64,000 nt of DNA from Sipunculus nudus (lineage: Eukaryota > Annelida > Sipuncula > Golfingiida > Sipunculidae). The DNA lies in the NCBI GenBank assembly GCA_026874595.1, contig CM049315.1:18809664-18873663 (forward strand), read 5' to 3'. The position numbers and the translations under genes are program-made. Of the stretch, positions 1 to 14,300 are shown piece after piece. The stretch's first letter is position 1; each line of letters starts with the position of its first letter. The notes beneath the pieces were generated by a model. It had not been told where the DNA came from, did no database searches, and saw only the letters and a list, made by a program, of their open reading frames with translations.

Positions 1-235
1 CCTTCACATAGCTAAGTTGCAGCAAGGAAATATGGAAATTGGACTGTCAAGTATGTAATAGATATATGGTATGCTATATGATCATACTAATTCAATTACA
101 CAAAACATGTTCTTTTTTTTATATTTTTTTTCGGTGGAGGTAACCGCCTCCATTTTTTAATGCTGACTTATTTAATTCTTAACCTAAGTGTTTACTTCTG
201 CAGAGTTTCCATTTCAGTTTGGGACTACTTGACAG

Positions 236-533
236 GGTGGTAGCACCATTTTTATTTTGGTATCCTGGTGTCACCCAGGCATGGTGTCTACCACACCTGC
301 GGGTCCTGGGTGTGTAATCATCCCTTTTGCTGGGTCATTACACAGAGGAACCCCCTTAAAGACACACTCGTATGTGGGTGATCATGGCTGTAGGGCACTG
401 CCTTCCAATTAAGCTTGCAGAGTTCTCATCCATGGTGGGGGCCGACCATGAAAACCTCACCACCTCGGCTGAGATTCAAACCCACAAATCCAGGCTTTGA
501 GTCATGAGCTCTACCCCTGAGCCACAGAAGCCA
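236..533 (-). repeat. tRNA-derived SINE, family 1 copy a
   Basis: The minus strand starts with an A-box-like TGGCTCAGGGGTAGAGC and a B-box-like GGTTTGAATCTC about 40 bases on, as in a tRNA gene, followed by an unrelated body and a tail ending GGTGCTACCACC. A second copy with the same head and tail is at 10141-10411, so this is a dispersed family. It is in the HERC2 intron after the last visible exon. Confidence 0.75.
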
Positions 534-593
534 GTGACAAAACATGTTCTGAAGAATATATGTGAACCCCTTAAAACACATTTTAGCACATAC

Positions 594-927
594 CTAATTC
601 AACACTGTGAGCCAACCCATCTTCATCTGTAGGGAACAGTTTCACCACCAGGAGGCGCTGGAACCTCAGGAGCAGATTGAGTGACGTGTTGCTGCCCTCT
701 CCATCACTCAGGATTAACTTGTGAGAGGGGCTTCGTGCAAGCTGCTGTAGGCGCTGCAAGGTGTGAGAGGATGCGTTCCTTAACAACTGCTGAACAAGCT
801 GCAGCAGCGGGATGCTGGAGGTGTTGTCTTCAAGGACCTCCTCGACTTCCACCACCATCCCTCCAGTTTTTACAGTATCATCCGGGACACCGCTGGCCTC
901 CTCTACTTCTTCATCACTCTCCTTCTC
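594..927 (-). CDS. HERC2: HERC2 coding exon 16 (last in window)
   Basis: 334 bases, phase 0 to phase 1, from TTTCAG to TTAG|GTATGT. It begins with a very acidic stretch ([11 protein letters not shown]) and then encodes [20 protein letters not shown] and [17 protein letters not shown], matching the LPLVQLIQQLLRN and [17 protein letters not shown] blocks. I could not identify the next exon in positions 1-593. Confidence 0.92.
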
Positions 928-3900
928 CTGAAATTTATTGAGCAGTGTCAACATAAAGATTTTTCAGTCTTAAAAAGGAATGAGCTAAAAAGGAACATTT
1001 GAATACTGATAAATTTTACCATGTTTTATTCACTTTTAGTCATTATAGGGGATCAATATTTCAGTACTAATTTTCTGGAAAACTGTTTGGTCTTGGAAAC
1101 ATTATTATGTGAAATATACACCATATGAATGACAGTGATGGTTAAATCTACTGTCAAACATCATCACATGATATTTCACATTTGATAGTGACATACCCTG
1201 AATTCTTCTATTTCTTGTGCTTCCCTCCAGCAGGCTGTATCAAGGGCCGTCTCCAGTCCTCCATCAGCCATCAGACTGCCGACCAGAAGGTCTGTCATGA
1301 AGCGCTGCCCCGGGCTCAAACACATGGACTCTGGAGATCCTGCAGCACAACACAACCACAAGATTACAGTCTGGATCACAACAGATTCAAAGTCAGGATC
1401 ACAACAGGATCACAGTCAGGATCACAACAGGTTCACAGTCAGGATCACAACAGGATCACAGCAGGATCAAAGTCAGGATTACAACAGGATCAGTCAGGAT
1501 CACAACAGGATCAAAGTCAGGATTACAACAGGATCACAGTCAGGATTACAACAGGATCAAAGTCAGGATCAAAGTCAGGATCACAACAGGATCAAAGTCA
1601 GGATCACAACAGGATCACAGTCAGGACTAAACAGGATCAAAGTCAGGATCAAAGTCAGGATCACAACAGGATCAAAGTCAGGATCACAACAGGATCACAG
1701 TCAGGATTACAACAGGATCAAAGTCAGGATCAGAACACAGTAAGATCATTGATTGAATACACAAAGCCTCATTGGGAATAAATGCAAGAATAACTATCCT
1801 GTTGCTGAAACTGTACAGCTTATAATTCCAATATAATACAACTTGACATGAAAAGCCTCATTTGGAATAAAAACAAGAATAACTATCCTGTTGCTGAAAC
1901 TGTATAGCTTATAATTCCAATATTATACAACTTGACATGATGATGACATTTACAAAGCAAGGTTTTTAAACAAGGGACCTATGGGTCACGACGCTCAGCT
2001 GTTATATATGATAAAAAAATATTATTTAGAAATGAGGCACATGCTGGTTTTGTGTGGTAATAAATATAAGCTGTATTATGAGTTGTTGTTGTTTAGCTTA
2101 TGTATGATTTTGATAGTACCTCTGGAGACAGGGAAGAGGATTGATTCCATTTATTTTATAAACAATTGGAGTACTATTGTCACACAGATTTTGACTTGGC
2201 CATATAACTTATAAGCAGAACATATAATCTAAGAGTTTAACTATTTATTTAAAAAAATTACAAATATTGTCCCAAATATAATTTTTATTAAAAATAATAA
2301 GAGAATCAAATGATTTTTTAAAATGAAATATAACTGATATGATTATTAAAATAATATTAAAGAATATATTCAATAATGCATTCATGAATACATTTTGAAA
2401 GTATTTGCACGAGTATTCATATACTTTCATTTTTACCTGAATTCCCATTCTTTATGCAAGAAATTTATAATTTATATATAATGGAGTACATAATCATATT
2501 CGTATTTAGATACAATTACAAAGTATTCGCACCATGTCTGGTATTTATTCAATTTTCACCAAACAATGATGTTGAGAATCCAGAATATACAAAATTCACA
2601 CATTTAAATAATGATCATAAGTACCTGGTTTTATGGCTTTTATTTATATTAAAAAATAACTGTAAAAAATTCATTTTGGACTAATTTCACATCAATGTAC
2701 ACACTAGACACAGTAGGAATCTAGATTAATATTATCAACTGCATCTTTGTCTATCATTAATTTCCTTCATATGATCCCTAATGATTAGTAATGAATAATA
2801 TGATTTACTTCTTTATCATTAAAAATGAACTGAAAAATGCCATAGGTGACTGCATGGTGTTATTTGGAATATGTGACATTCTACCCATCAATACAAGATT
2901 CTTATATCATCAGTAACTGCAAGTTAATTTCCTGTTATTATAAACTAACAAATTCCTTTTCTATTTTTCTTTAATTTGTTATTAAAAACCAATAAAAATT
3001 TATTAATTTGTTGTTTATTGTTATGTTGTTGGTTAAAACTACTAGATGAGTTGGGTTGGACACCTGGATCAACTGTGGCTGGCCATAAGCTGCCTGGATT
3101 CCTGTAGCCTCAAGCATGCATAATTTGATGAAAGGTCAACAAGGTCAACATACCGGTGACTCAAGAGGGGCTGGAGAGAGCCAAAGTCTGACAGGGTCTC
3201 ATAAAAAACATTAATAAAAGCTACAATTTTTGGCCAATTTCTTTCAGCTTTCTAAACTAAAAAGCTGAAATCCTTATGTGTGCATGATATGAAAATTATA
3301 TCAAAAGTGCTCACGGGAAACAAACGTGCCATGGTCACAGTTGGGCAAAATTTAAGGTACTAATTTTATATTTATACTAATAACTTATAAAATTTGAAAA
3401 ATTCAGAACTAATTTTGGGTATTCAATTGAATCTTGATTAAATAATGTTACATCCCTGACAAAAAAATCTCTAGCAATGCCCTTGTTAAGGGAGTAAATA
3501 TATTTCTTGATTTTTTACAAAGTGCATTATGTTTGGGCCCATAACTTAAAACAATTACGCAATACTGACATCATTCTGGGATGTGCATAGAGAATGAAAA
3601 ATATGTATATTGTTTATGATTAAAGTCAGATCAGTGGTTTTGATATCAGGCAGTCTTGAAGTGTAACAATGGGTTTTTAATGGAAAAATGAAGTTTTTCA
3701 TTAATATCTCGAAGGTATTAAGTCCTAGTGACCAAATTCTTGGCATGGTAGGGGATTTAGGAGACATCTAACTGTATGCTGAATTTAAGGAACTTAGAGC
3801 TGAAGCTGGGGAGCTGAGCTTTTGCAAACTGCATAACACTAGCTTGATGTAAACAATATGTTACAAGGTGCTTCAAAAGTTGATTAAAATCTACAGTTTT

Positions 3901-6900
3901 TGATCAACTGGTTTCAAATTTTTAGTGTTAACAGTTGAAATGCTGACAAAAACATGCTGTGAAAATTAAATCCACAGTACTTACAGGAAAAAAACGTGCC
4001 ATGGTCAAAGTTGGGCAAAATTTAAGGTACCAATTTTTTATTTTTATGAATATTTTAAAAAATTTAAAAGATTTTCATCTAATTTTGGGTATACAATTTA
4101 ATTTTGATTAATTAAAGTTATATTACTGGAAAAAAGGTCCACAGCTTTAACATTTTTTGTGTTAAGTGATCAAATATCTTTCCTTATTTTTTTCAAAATG
4201 CATTATGTTTGGGCCCAGAACTTTTTTAAATTAAATAATACAGACATAATTTCTGGCATGTACATAGGAACTATATAGAGGAATATTTATGGTAAATATG
4301 AGGAAAAACAGATGAGTGGTTTTGATAGTAGGCAGTCCTAAAGTGTTAAAATAGGTTTTTAATAAAAAATTGAGGTTTTTCCTTAATTTCTCAAAGGAAC
4401 GAAGTTGCAAAGACCCAGTTTTCGGCTTGGTAGGAGATCTTGGGGACATCTAACATTATGCTGAATTTTGGATTCCTAGGTCTTACAGTTTCAAAACGTG
4501 CCACATCTACGGACGGACGGACGGATGGACGGACAGACGGACGGACGACGGACAATGGACCACGACTATAGCTCAGATGACTTATAGTCAGCTGAGCTAA
4601 AAATGCAAAAACACTGAAGGACTTGGACCATGCTTTACTCGGTAAATAATCTACCACAATTTGGCAAGGGATCTGGCTACACTGCATGCAAGACAAATTG
4701 ACATACTGAGTCTAAATTCAAAACTGTAAAGAAATTACATTAATGTAAATTTTAAAATAGGATGAATAAACATAACTGAATACCTGAAGTGCCAATTTCT
4801 TATAGTCTAAACAGTATAATTTGCAACATAGTGTCATATAATGTGTCTAAGTAGCATCTTATCATGTATCAAACAAATACCACTATGATGATGATGATGA
4901 TGATGTCAATACAAAAAGTATGGCTAATCTCATCTGATCTGGTCTCATCTTTAAAGGTATTGGAGTTCGAGCTGAGTATATTAATGAACCTACCCGATAC
5001 TGGGAGCAGTGAGGACAGAGCTCGTGCACGTTCTTCAGCTGTTGGCAGGAGCAGGGACCAGCCATTTTGTAGAGTTGCTTGTGCAGCTCTTTGTACAGTC
5101 GTCAGCACTCCGTTATTACTGGCTAGAGCAACTATTCTCTGCTTCAGCCGTGTTATCAACGGGCTACCAGGCTCCAGACCCAAGTTGGTGGGGTTCTCTC
5201 CCTGGGATATGGCTGCATACAGCTGTCATTAGAAAAAGATACAATTTGCTGGAATTAGAAATAAATACAAGACCAGTGTTTCAAATAGGTGTTATAGCCT
5301 CCTAGAAAACTATCAAGTTCTATTATTGTTAATTCCATGAATTAGTGGTCAGGATCCTTATCATCATTAATTACTGGTACTATTCATGAACATATGCATT
5401 TTATCTGTGGAATTCAATGTGGTGATAAATAACAGCAGACCAGTTTAAATGATGCATTTATAATAATTCAATGTAAAGGTACACTTTCATTTTTCTTCAA
5501 ATTCAGATTTGCTGATAGCAATAAAATATATTAACAGTAAATTTATTCAGAATATTTGTTCATATTAAATATCATATCTATAACCTTGGCAAATACAGAA
5601 TTTGTTGTTAAATATTATTAACAGCAAAATAATGATTTTTCAAACCTCCTGAAACCCACAAATACTGAAATAATTAATTCTGCAAAATGGTCAAAACCTA
5701 AGACATGGGAACAATTCAGATGATAACTTTTTGTATTTTAGTGATTGTGGTAACTTGCCATAAAAAGTTTATTTCTTAAATTAATCTGAACTCCATTAAG
5801 GCATGAAAAATGAGGGTATTTAAACAACCTGTACTATTTCTGTGTAACAGCTCTTGCAACTAATGTTTCACTCTTATATCACCTGGAATAAACAATTAAG
5901 TTATCACACCTGTAAGCTGAGCAGGTTCAGGCCAGACACCGCCATACATTCTTGTTCTTGTGTTGGTGGCCAATCATTCTGACCGTCCAGCCCCTCACAG
6001 ACAGTGGTCAGAAGCTCATCCAACTGCTCAAACACTGACCGCTGGACATCAACAACAAAGGGCAGTCTGGATCCAACAGTCCACAGGCCTGTCGCTGACC
6101 ATACAAATGTCTGAAGCATAGCCAATAGGTATAAGTGTAAGCAGTGCTTTCCTACATAAAAAATATATAACAGAAGATCCTGAATTTTTTTATAGATTTG
6201 AAAACAAAATATTTCTTGAAAATAAATTTTTAAACTGGATGATGAATTTTCATATTGTCTGACATTTAAATAAAGCAAAATCCGAATCTTGATGGACAAG
6301 CTCTGGTAAATTACCTGTCATTAAACTGGGATAAATCTACAACATTTTCATAAAAGCCCATCATGTGATTACCAAAAGCAAGGCTAATTATACCAGCAAT
6401 TTACTTGAAATAAACAGGTGTGCAACACAAAGCTTCAAAATGGCATATATCTATTATATTAACATAGTTGCATCACATTTCAAGCTGCAATAGTACTGAG
6501 ATTCAGCTAAAAGGTAGAAAATACAGCAAGGTGACTTGCCCAGCCAATAAGTTTGGGAACTTTTGATGTCATCTATTTTTGCATAGGAAAAATAAAAACA
6601 TTACCTTATAACAGTTAAAATTACAGTACACCTGTATATATTAATAAAAGTTATGTTATATACCTGTGAAGCGCCACAAGCTGCCCCTACCACCATTTTC
6701 CCATCTAAGCCTGGTATAGGTACAGGATCAGCATAGCTGTTCTCAATGTTGTCACCGAGCTGGGCATGATCGTTCTGTCCCCATCCATACACCTGGCCTT
6801 CATCAGTAATCACCAGACAGTGCATGCGACCCACACAGACGTCTACGACCTTCTTGTGGGCCAAGGACTCTATCAACTTGGGGTGACGCACATGTTCATC

Positions 6901-8234
6901 GCTTCCATGACCCAATCGACAATGATCACCCTTTCCCCTATGAGTATATGTAAAATGTTGGATGAAAAAGAAGGAATAGAAAAAATATTATTTAGAAATA
7001 TTACTGGGTGCAACAAATAATATGGACTTTTCCTGAAACAAAGCCTAAACAGGTATCCCCCTGGTGTTAACCTACTAATTCTAATAGGGATGCGACTTGT
7101 AAGGAATTTTACCATATATGATTTACAAATATTGCAAGACATTTTTGTGTGTGTCAGACCTTTATTCAATAACATTACATCTGTTTCTATCTATTACATA
7201 AATGCATCATTGTATTAGTGGGTAGGATAACAAAGTTCCAGCTAGTGCCTTGAAGTGATTTCATTTGCCATTCATTTGAAACAACTGTTGTGGCTAGGGC
7301 AAGTGTCCAGTGGTAACATAAAAAGATCATCTTATATTGTAAAGTGCAATATTTAAATATTATAGCCTGAATCTAACTTGCCTTGACCTATGAATTTGTT
7401 TTCTTCTGCATCTAATAGAGGAAGCATGGGTGATGTGAAAAGTGTACGTATTTAGATATTATCTTTGAATTTGACAAGGACTTGGATGTATGTATGTATT
7501 CAGTAAAACCCGCTTGAAATTTCCTCAACTTTACAAGCACACATAATAAGTGCTTTATAATTATAATTCCTCACCATGAATAGACTCCGCCACTCTTGGT
7601 GACAGCCACACTGAACTGATCTCCACAGTGCACTCTGGTCACCTCCTGGTCCACCAACCTGTCCACCAGTTTGGGCGTCTTACAGCCATCTGAACCACCA
7701 CGGCCAAGCTTCCCATAGTCTCCATCACCCCAAGAATACACAGTGCCTGAAAATATTTACTTCTTTAGTGAATCACCTGAATTTTTATAATTTATGTATA
7801 AAATGTACAGCTGCAATAGGCATTTAGTGACATACCTGAAGCAGGTTTAATTCAGAACAGCTTGTAATATAGATATTCAGTTATTGCAAAGCATAATAAG
7901 AAGGTAAATTGCATTGAATTTATTCATAAGCTTGGGCTCAAAACAAGACATAACATTCAACAAGACACAAAAATTTAGGAACTAAATTTGCAAAAATTTG
8001 CAGTGTATCAGAAATTCAGATTGACTGGAAACATAAGTGGTATTTAAAAATTTAGATTTTAAATGTACCATAATATAATTTATCAATTAAAAATATGTAA
8101 CCAAACACTCTGTATTTTCTCATTCTACAGAAAAATGTCATTTTGCTATTGTATGATAATGTAACATTGACGGAAATATAAAATTATTATTCTCAAACAG
8201 TAAGTATTTTCATTTGCACTGTTATAATATTTGT

Positions 8235-8323
<89 letters not shown>

Positions 8324-11300
8324 CAACCCCTTTAATCTGGCATCATCCAGTATTAAGTTTGCCGGGTTACCTATCAAGGACATCCCAAGCAGAATGCACT
8401 ACCCAGTGGATAGCAATGCTCCTTAATTATATCTTAAATATGAAATTTAAAGTTAATGATATTTTTGAAAATATAAACATAAAATGATAATTGAAGTAAA
8501 TTAAAGCCATAAACAATTGTGAAAAAATGTACTTTATTCAACAACAAGTTCCACCACAATGTAGCAACAAAAAAATTGTTTGAATCACAGAATTCATTAC
8601 ATTTATGCAATGTACATATACATTCATTAAATGGTTCACATAGGGGTAAAGAATACTAAACAACCTGGCACTGAAGAACCGTTCCAGTGTGCACTGCTTG
8701 TTGCTAAAAGTAGATGCATTAAGTCTAGAAAACATGCAGCAGAGTAACAACAAATCGTAGTTACTGAAATCCTGGGACTTTGTCTCTGCGCAGACCCTGT
8801 CTTGAGATTTTAGCTGAAGGCAGTTGCTCTTTGCTTGCATTATGGTCACACTCATCATCTTCATCTGAATATTTTTTTTTCCAAAATGTCCATGTCACTT
8901 GGCATGACACCTGAGGGAACAGTGGCATCTACATTGAGATATTCTTCCACAGTCCGGGTGTTTTCAAGTGGAAACTGAGCCACAACTCGAGATAGCTCGA
9001 CAGTATCCGGCAGGGTCACAGGAGGATGTAGGAGGGGTCAGGGCAGCAAGGCAAACCATCATTAAGTCATGGCTAATTAATTACACATTCACAACAAAAC
9101 CATGGGTCTGTTTGCTATTCCTCACGTGTGACTCATGCATGACCAGCAATCAGCATTTTGATGTTTCTTGGAATGGAGATCACCGAGGTGTGCCAGATTA
9201 TGAGGATACTGTTTATTGAATTAAGGAAGTTGGTTTTCAAAAATGGTGTGGGAGCCAGATAATGCAAAATGCTGGATTAGGGCCTAAATATATAATATTA
9301 GGAAATCAGTTCTCAAGTAATAGGCTAGTTTACCCAAAATGCCTGATTATCAAATGCCAGATTAAAAGGGTTTGACTATATATACACACACACACACACA
9401 CACATATATATATTGTGTATATTCTTTAATAAACTGAATTCACAGATTCAAAAGACACCTATACAACACAAGACACAGATTATACAAGTTCATACCATCA
9501 TCTACGACGGCTAACGTCTGGGGGTCACCATTACCACATGCCACCTCAATGACTTTGTGAGCTTTCAAGGCTTGTACAACTACAGGTGTGCTCTGATCCT
9601 CACTGTTACCATGACCGAGACGCCCATAATGCCCACGTCCCCAAGTGTACAATTCACCGTCCGCTGTCACTGCTGCACTGTAGGTGGCACCACAAGCAAT
9701 CTGTACCACCTGTTTCCCTACCAATGCAGCAATGATGGTTGGCACTTCTCTTGGACTGTGGAAAAAGGGAAAGAGATAATAGACTGAACAGGAGCAGCAG
9801 TTTGTGAATGTATAAACTTTTATGTATAGTGTGTTATGAGACCAGCCATGAGACTAACTGTGGCTAATTGTGGTCTTAAATCATAGGTGGTCTTATAAGA
9901 CAGGTCAGTTATAACTAATGTAAGTGCTTTCAGTTAACCCAAAGGGTGGTTTTTATAGACAAGTGTCTCATAAGACAGGTGGTCTATCAGACAGGTTCGA
10001 CTGATGTTTGAAATGGTTGAACATGAATATTATTCCCCTACATAATATTGACAAATACAGGGACTGTATAAGTTTTGTCAAATCCATATCTATTACACTT
10101 CTCAGAAATGTTACTGTTTAAAGTGTGTAAAAGGATTTACTGGTTTCTGTTGTCTAGGAGTAGAGCACAGGGCTCAAAGCCAGGAGATTGTGAGTTAGAA
10201 TATCAGCCTAGAAGGGGTGAGTCAGCCCCCACATAGGGTGAGCGCTCTGCAGTCTTAATGGGAAGGCCATGCCTCACAGCCATGCTTTTACCACTAAAGA
10301 ATGCACCTTCAGGGGTGATGTGGATGATTACACACACAAGGCCCCAGTGTTGGTAGCCACCAAACCTGGTTAACACCAGGATATAAATGATAGGAAGCGT
10401 GTGCTACCACCTTGTTACTTATTCCAAAACTGGAATGGAATTCTGTCGATGTACATAATTTGTCCTTTCATAAACTACATTACCTTTTTACTCCATATAC
10501 TCTGTGAAATGTTGTGTTTAATTCAACATACTGATTTTTGGCCTGTGAGACATGAAACCAATCAGATTTATCCTATCCACATAAAGGGAGCAGTCTAATC
10601 AGTCAAGTGTTGTTCATGCATAATCATGAATATATTAAACAGTAGTAATTTTACTTTTGATGCAATCATAGGCTGGAAAGAATTCATTCTTCCACATTAG
10701 GAGGAAGCAGTTGAGTTGACATACAAGAAAGAAAAGATGTTGAGAAATCACCTATTTGTTGACCTCTAACCTCATTAAATACGTAAGGATTTTGCTGAGA
10801 ATCAAACTCGTGTGAGATAATCTGTTGGTAAATTTTGTGAAAATTCATCAAATCCACAGTTAGTATTGTAATTACACAAAATTTGAATGGATGGTCTACA
10901 GATGCTGCCCATACCATGACTAATTTTAGTTGTGCGCATAATAAGATATTGAGATATCACCAACTTGTAATCCCCGTGCCCCAGTCGACCACCATCTCCA
11001 CTGCCCCATGAGTAGACATCACCTTCACTGGACAAAGCCATGTAGTGCTTTCCTTCTGGGTGGGCCGCGATCTTAATGATTTCTTTATCACTCAGGCCTT
11101 CTATCAACTGTGGTACCTGCCAAACATAACCAGATGAGTTATCTCATAAATATTCATGATTCATCAAAATCCCTCTACTTATGAAAAATCATGACTTAAT
11201 TATAATTCTGATCACACAAGCAGTCTTAAAACATGTTATGATTCTCTGAGCAGTAATATGTCTTCTTCTGTTCATGAATATTCATAATGTTCTGAACTAT

Positions 11301-14300
11301 CTGCATTATCTGATTATCATTCATGGCATATGTCCACTATGGATTAAATACAGCATAGGGGATAATGGAAAAAATTAAATTATGACCAAATATGCCAGTT
11401 AACCGGTGTTTTGCAGTTCAAAATGATTGGCCAACAGAGTCAATAGTCACAGATTGAAATTCTAAAGGCAACAACACCTGTGACATTGTGTGGTACAAAT
11501 TTTTATATAATAATGACATGGCATCAGGACTACAAGAGATAGGAATGTTTTGGTCAACACAAAGATTTTACCGAAAAGGATACTCACTACACTGATTTCA
11601 ATTTATAACATTTCATTATTCACCTTTATTTTAGGAGGCAACCCAAAATTTTAGGAGGCAACAGAATCTATTTTTATGGGAATTTACCTGATGTTCACTG
11701 TTGTAAGACAGCATGAACACTTTTCCTGTCTTTGCAAGGACCAGCATGCTCCTCTCTGCACACACGATCTGCTGTATACCTCCCAGCTCACTCAGACACT
11801 CCACCACTCGCAGTGACGTGGTCTGCGGGCTACCAAACCATCCCAGCTGTCCACAGCCCTGCACTTCTTGCATGGACGTTTGCTTCTTAAGGTGGAAAAG
11901 ACATAACAAATTTAAAACATATTAAGGTTGTAATCTTATGTCAAATGATAATGTTACTCTCATATATATTTTGTATTTTTCATTACAGGTTTTTCTGTCC
12001 TGTCCAGTCTTATAACTTTTACCCTATCCCTTTGGACAGTAATACTACGACAGGCACTACAAGTTTATGTGTTCTGTATGTGCCAGCCATATAGGACCAG
12101 TGGCCATTCATCTGTTCTTAGAAAAAAGGGTGCTTTTTGCAACCACCATCAAGAGCAACTGATATCAAAACAAGTGAGACAACTTTTATCATCGGATTAG
12201 ACCAAGACAATTAAGTTCATTACATTACCAAAAAGGCAGATCACTTCAACCTGCATAATGAAAAGGTCACTACAAGTTCCTTGCAGTGGCATATTGAGGA
12301 TCTTAGAAAAGGGGGCTCATCAAACAAAGTAAATAAATATGCAAGAAATGCTGGTAGACATTATACATAACTTTCACATGCTGATATATAGGGAAGGATA
12401 TGGCACAAGAAACAAACATCAGAGCAAACATATTCTATTTTTCCCTCTTTTCAACTTTTAGGTTGAAAAAGAGGGAGTCCATCCTGTACCCCCTCCCCCC
12501 CCCCCCCCTCTAAATAAGAAAATAGAAGGAATAAAATTTGAACTGTGTGACAGTAAAAAGTAGAGAACAATAGTAATTTTATCTGTCAATGCACTTTTTA
12601 TTTAGAAAAGAAGAAATCCCAAGAGTTGTATGATACTTTATATGACAGGAACACAGAATTTATTCATCTTAATGATGAGGATAAATTCATATACCTTATT
12701 GTTAATGAATCTGAAATAATACCTTGTTTTGTGAGTCACATATGGAGTATTCACACTAGCAAATTACTTAGATAAAGAACATGTCTGGTTCAATATTATA
12801 ATTTTCTTGTGTATATGTTATTACAACCTGTAGTGTTAAAATGTTAAGTAATTGGTAACATATATTCAAGGAAGGCTGGGTACACATTAAAATATGTTTG
12901 TACATTGAGTGGATAGTAATATAAAGTGCATGTCACAATATTAAAAATCTTTCTACCTATCTATTCACCTGTGCCTTGTATTATATATTAACATTACCTT
13001 ATGATAGTCGGCCGGGGGCATATGAGGTGCAGCCAGACGGTCCAGGTGAGACAGTATCACGACAGCCCCCTGGTGGAGATCAACCTGCATCAGGTTGTCA
13101 TCTGGTAAGACCAGATAACGAAGGAAGCACTCAGTGGGGCTGACCAGGAAATTACCAGCCTATTAAAGAAAATAAATAAACAATTAAAAATGATAATATA
13201 ACAAAATTCAGAAAATCTGTAAACACATACGGAAAGTATCATGGTCATATTTAACACAACTGGATTTTTCCAACTCAAACTAATTATAAAGTGAACCATG
13301 AGTCATGATGCTCAGCTGATCACTTTAACTATATGTATGCACACTAAAACTCAGCATGAAAGCTTTCAAAATATGTCAGGAGGTATGATGATTAACTTTT
13401 GGTTATAACCATTTATATGAAACATACAGCTGTCATGAGACGATCGGTAGACTAGATAAATCAATAACAGACAACTCAATAAAAATTATGACTGACTGAA
13501 TGACTTAAAATATATTGAATGGATGGCTTCTTTGATACCTACTGAAATAATGGTACACTTGGTAAACTGTTGCTGAGTTAAGTGTGACTGTAGCAGTTGG
13601 TAAGACAAACCAGCAATTCTGAGCAAAATAGGGAAAAACCAGAGCTAAAAAAAACCCCAACTACTCCAAAACTTACACTCTTCCCTCTTAATCTGAGGAT
13701 TTGGAAATGGTCAAAAAAAGCGTTATTCAACTCTAAACTTTGCCAATACACATCCCCTTGTCACCAAACTCTTTCCCTTGAGAGATTCTTGGCAGGATGC
13801 TGTCCTTTGAGTACTTTCCCAAAACCACTCATGAGGGCTGCCATTCTGCTAACACATTAAAATCTGGATGTCATAGGTTGCATGTAGAAAATTATACAAT
13901 ATGTATACCTGAAGTCATGACAGCCATGTTAAATTTTTTGCATGCTGAGATTGCAAGCAGCATTACCCTTGATATCAGCACAATTTTTGGTTTGAAATAC
14001 CAGACAGCTATGTACAATACTTATTCCTCCCATACTGTAATCCAGATAACTATACATGTTCCCCTACCTCATCCCATCGAGACATCTCACACTGCCGGGC
14101 TTTGCAGGTCTGGATCTCTTGAAAACGCCTCAGTAATGGTATCAGTGGTGCCATCATGAGGCTGGCATTAAAACGATTGTCACAATCCTGGTGGCTGCTG
14201 CGCCACAAATTCAGCAGCAACAAAACAACATCCAGCACATATCCCAATGAGCCTCTCTGGACGGCAAGCTCCATCAGGATGCAGAGCGCCATCTGCTGGT

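Noticed and set aside
1182-1781. Open frames of 148 and 199 codons on the plus strand, rich in Gln, Ser and Asp
   Set aside because: They run over the antisense of a HERC2 exon and then the minisatellite; no independent gene evidence.
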